In this document: in pieces, positions 62,292 through 64,000 of the stretch
Position numbering within the stretch: the stretch's first letter is position 1
Layout: every line of letters starts with the position of its first letter
Assembly (NCBI RefSeq): GCF_013416325.1
Contig: NZ_JACCGK010000006.1
Span: forward strand, 62,001-126,000
Length of the DNA: 64,000 bases
Source: Vreelandella sedimenti
GTDB lineage: Bacteria > Pseudomonadota > Gammaproteobacteria > Pseudomonadales > Halomonadaceae
Reading direction: 5' to 3'
Position numbers and translations under genes: made by a program
Notes under the pieces: model-generated
Seen by the model: only the letters and a program-made list of their open reading frames with translations
The model's database searches: none
Told to the model about the DNA's origin: nothing

Positions 62292-63442
62292 AAGAGACAG
62301 ACAGTGATCCCCGCCTAGCGGGCTTGAACGTGTACAGAGTGGGCGGCGCCGTACGTGATGAGTTACTTGGCTGGCCGGTATATGACAATGACTGGGTCGT
62401 GGTGGGCGCTACGCCAGACGCCATGCGCAAGCGTGGTTTTAAGCCCGTGGGGCGCGACTTTCCGGTTTTTCTGCATCCTGAAACCGCTGAGGAGTACGCA
62501 CTGGCCCGCACCGAACGCAAGTCGGGACACGGCTATGCCGGGTTCGAGGTACATGCCAGCCCCGATGTCAGCCTGGAAGAGGATCTGTTGCGGCGTGATT
62601 TAACCATTAATGCCATTGCCCAGAGTACCAAGGGCGAATTAACCGATCCATTTAATGGTCAAGGCGATATCGAACGGCGTGTGTTGCGACATATCTCTGC
62701 GGCATTTAGCGAAGACCCGCTGCGAGTACTGCGTACCGCACGTTTTCTGGCCCGCTATGCGTCACTGGGCTTTACTATTGCCCCTGAAACCCTGACGCTA
62801 ATGCGTAAGGTGAGCCGCAGCGGCGAACTTGAGCACCTGGCCGCCGAGCGGGTGTGGGTCGAAACGGAAAAAGCGCTGGGTGAGCCAAGCCCAGAGGTCT
62901 ATTTCACCACCCTTGAACGTTGCGACGCGCTCAACGTCTGGTGGCCAGAATTGGCGGGCGAAGTGTTAGTGAAGGGCTTGGCAGCGATGGCTCAGGTGCC
63001 AGATAGCGACATGTTCCCATTGGCTCATTGGCGCCATGCTCAGTTGGTATCGCCGCTAAGCGATGAGCAGCGCGATGCCTTATCGGAACGACTCAAATTA
63101 CCCAATGCCGTTGCCCAATTAGCTCGCCATACCGCGCTTACCTATTCTTTAATAAACCATTCGCTAACAAACCATGCGCTGCCTGCCGACGCATTAGAGG
63201 GCGCCAGCGTGTTGCGGTGGCTGGAGCGTTTGGATGGTTGGCGTAAGCCAGAGCAGGTCGAGGGACAGCTGGCGTTAGTCAAGGTGCTGGCGCCTGAGCA
63301 GGTTGGCCCGCTTGAAAGCGCCTGGAAAGCTGCTCGGGAGGTAAGCCCCCAAGCACTGATAGCCGAGGGGTATCAAGGGGCGGCGCTGGGAGAGGCCTTG
63401 CGCGAGCGCCGAGAGCAGGCCGTGGAAGCTGCGCTAACCTAG
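62288..63442 (+). CDS. cca: CCA tRNA nucleotidyltransferase
   Basis: A 384-residue enzyme adding or repairing the 3' CCA of tRNA. Class II features: NVYRVGGAVRDELLGWP (~14), the metal-binding D-x-D in VYDNDWVVVGA (~33), RRDLTINAIAQ (~98) and the nucleotide-selecting stretch ERRVLRHISAAFSEDPLRVL, then RTARFLARYA (~140). Slightly shorter than E. coli Cca and without a clear HD phosphatase motif. A GTG start overlaps the apaH stop. Convergent with folK. Confidence 0.94.
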   Translation: MKETDSDPRLAGLNVYRVGGAVRDELLGWPVYDNDWVVVGATPDAMRKRGFKPVGRDFPVFLHPETAEEYALARTERKSGHGYAGFEVHASPDVSLEEDLLRRDLTINAIAQSTKGELTDPFNGQGDIERRVLRHISAAFSEDPLRVLRTARFLARYASLGFTIAPETLTLMRKVSRSGELEHLAAERVWVETEKALGEPSPEVYFTTLERCDALNVWWPELAGEVLVKGLAAMAQVPDSDMFPLAHWRHAQLVSPLSDEQRDALSERLKLPNAVAQLARHTALTYSLINHSLTNHALPADALEGASVLRWLERLDGWRKPEQVEGQLALVKVLAPEQVGPLESAWKAAREVSPQALIAEGYQGAALGEALRERREQAVEAALT

Positions 63443-63446
63443 CAGC

Positions 63447-63995
63447 TTACCGGCGTGCCGCCGCCAGCAGGGGCTGTTCGTCAGCTTGGGAGATCCAGCG
63501 GCCGCGCCAGCTGAAATCCACCGCCCAGAGGCGTTGGCTGCCTAACTCGAAGGCACTCCATAGCGCGGCATAGGGCGTGCCACAGCGGGGGTGACGCTGA
63601 TTGGGCAGCAGCTCAGCAAGCGGCTGTAGCACGAACGCATTATGGGTAATTTCGCTACGCGGTAAGGCGATTTCGTCAACCGTGCCGCAAAGGCTGCCCA
63701 CGGTGAGCAAGTCGATATCCAGCGCGCGGGGGCTAAATTTGGCAAGACCAGGCAGGCGGCCATGCTCTATTTCCAGCTGCTTCCCCCACGCCTGAAGTTC
63801 GCCGGGTGTCCAGGCGCTGTGAAACGCCACCACCAGGTTATAGAAATTGCGGCTGTCGGCGAAACCTACCGGCTCGCTTTCAAACACACGGGAGATTTGC
63901 AGGGGGCCGAAGGTATCAGCAAGCGCATCGAGGCAGCAGCGAATATGCCGAGTAGGGTGAATATTGCTGCCTAAGCTGACGGTCACCAGGTTCAT
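63447..63995 (-). CDS. folK: 2-amino-4-hydroxy-6-hydroxymethyldihydropteridine pyrophosphokinase
   Basis: A 182-residue folate-pathway enzyme transferring pyrophosphate from ATP. VSLGSNIHPTRHI at the N-terminus, FESEPVGFADSRNFYNLVVA (~40-58), the catalytic RALDIDLLTVG (~93-103, the two Asp bind Mg2+) and the late LPRSEITHNAFVLQPLAELL. Complete within the window; ATG at 63993-63995. A few residues longer than E. coli HPPK because of the C-terminal extension. Confidence 0.94.
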   Translation of the reverse strand: MNLVTVSLGSNIHPTRHIRCCLDALADTFGPLQISRVFESEPVGFADSRNFYNLVVAFHSAWTPGELQAWGKQLEIEHGRLPGLAKFSPRALDIDLLTVGSLCGTVDEIALPRSEITHNAFVLQPLAELLPNQRHPRCGTPYAALWSAFELGSQRLWAVDFSWRGRWISQADEQPLLAAARR

Positions 63996-64000
63996 GCGCT

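Overview
This window looks like chromosomal DNA of a moderately halophilic gammaproteobacterium of the Halomonadaceae (Halomonas or Vreelandella type). The main reasons are a complete ectoine-degradation cluster in the order doeABX-doeCD (6876-12922), as described in Halomonas elongata, and typical gammaproteobacterial housekeeping order: ftsB-ispD-ispF-truD-surE-pcm-DUF368-nlpD-rpoS and amgK-murU / lptD-surA-pdxA-ksgA-apaG-apaH-cca-folK. No tRNA, rRNA, CRISPR array, phage or intact insertion sequence was seen.

Layout. 1-3696: a TRAP transporter (dctM cut by the window edge, dctQ, dctP) with an NAD-binding dehydrogenase, divergent from a GntR/FadR regulator. It is probably a catabolic unit for a sugar acid or hydroxy acid. 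3694-3918: a long palindrome and a gutted transposon remnant, followed by lysO, a DUF3108 protein and ghrA on the minus strand. 6876-12922: ectoine catabolism, from hydrolysis to N-acetyl-diaminobutyrate through deacetylation, transamination and oxidation to aspartate. 13052-20207: a haloacid-dehalogenase-like protein, an ABM protein, luxS, a LysE exporter, a frameshifted BdlA-like chemoreceptor, a divergent diguanylate cyclase and a CNNM/CBS protein. 20433-25763: a 1-Cys peroxiredoxin, an ECF sigma/anti-sigma pair, a ZIP transporter, and a CadR-type regulator divergent from a Zn/Cd/Pb P-type ATPase. 25778-33640: NAD-isocitrate dehydrogenase, a SulP transporter with a long leader plus a tandem universal stress protein, Cfa, a BASS/ACR3-like carrier, two crcB fluoride-channel genes, and a scar made of a MITE-like repeat, a truncated usp and a broken MFS gene. 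33682-40371: leuA, an Lrp regulator, RidA, hexR, an aldehyde dehydrogenase and a FemAB/GNAT-like protein. 40527-63995: the housekeeping blocks.

The housekeeping half is compact, with many 1-4 base start/stop overlaps (ftsB/ispD, ispF/truD, pcm/DUF368, speD/osmC, amgK/murU, surA/pdxA, ksgA/apaG, apaH/cca), which suggests translational coupling. One unusual break is a minus-strand GMC oxidoreductase with a 59-residue Tat-signal partner, inserted between apaG and apaH and flanked by repeats.

No wholly new multi-gene system was identified. The observations most worth a second look are: a 13-bp inverted repeat that can cover the ribosome-binding site of the LysE exporter; an A7 homopolymer that breaks a BdlA-like receptor; a long SulP leader with a small ORF ending Pro-Pro-stop; the GMC/Tat insertion; a protein-like reading frame directly after the pdxA stop; and several dispersed palindromic or MITE-like repeats that supply stop codons to neighbouring genes. 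All calls come from reading the sequence; no database search was run.
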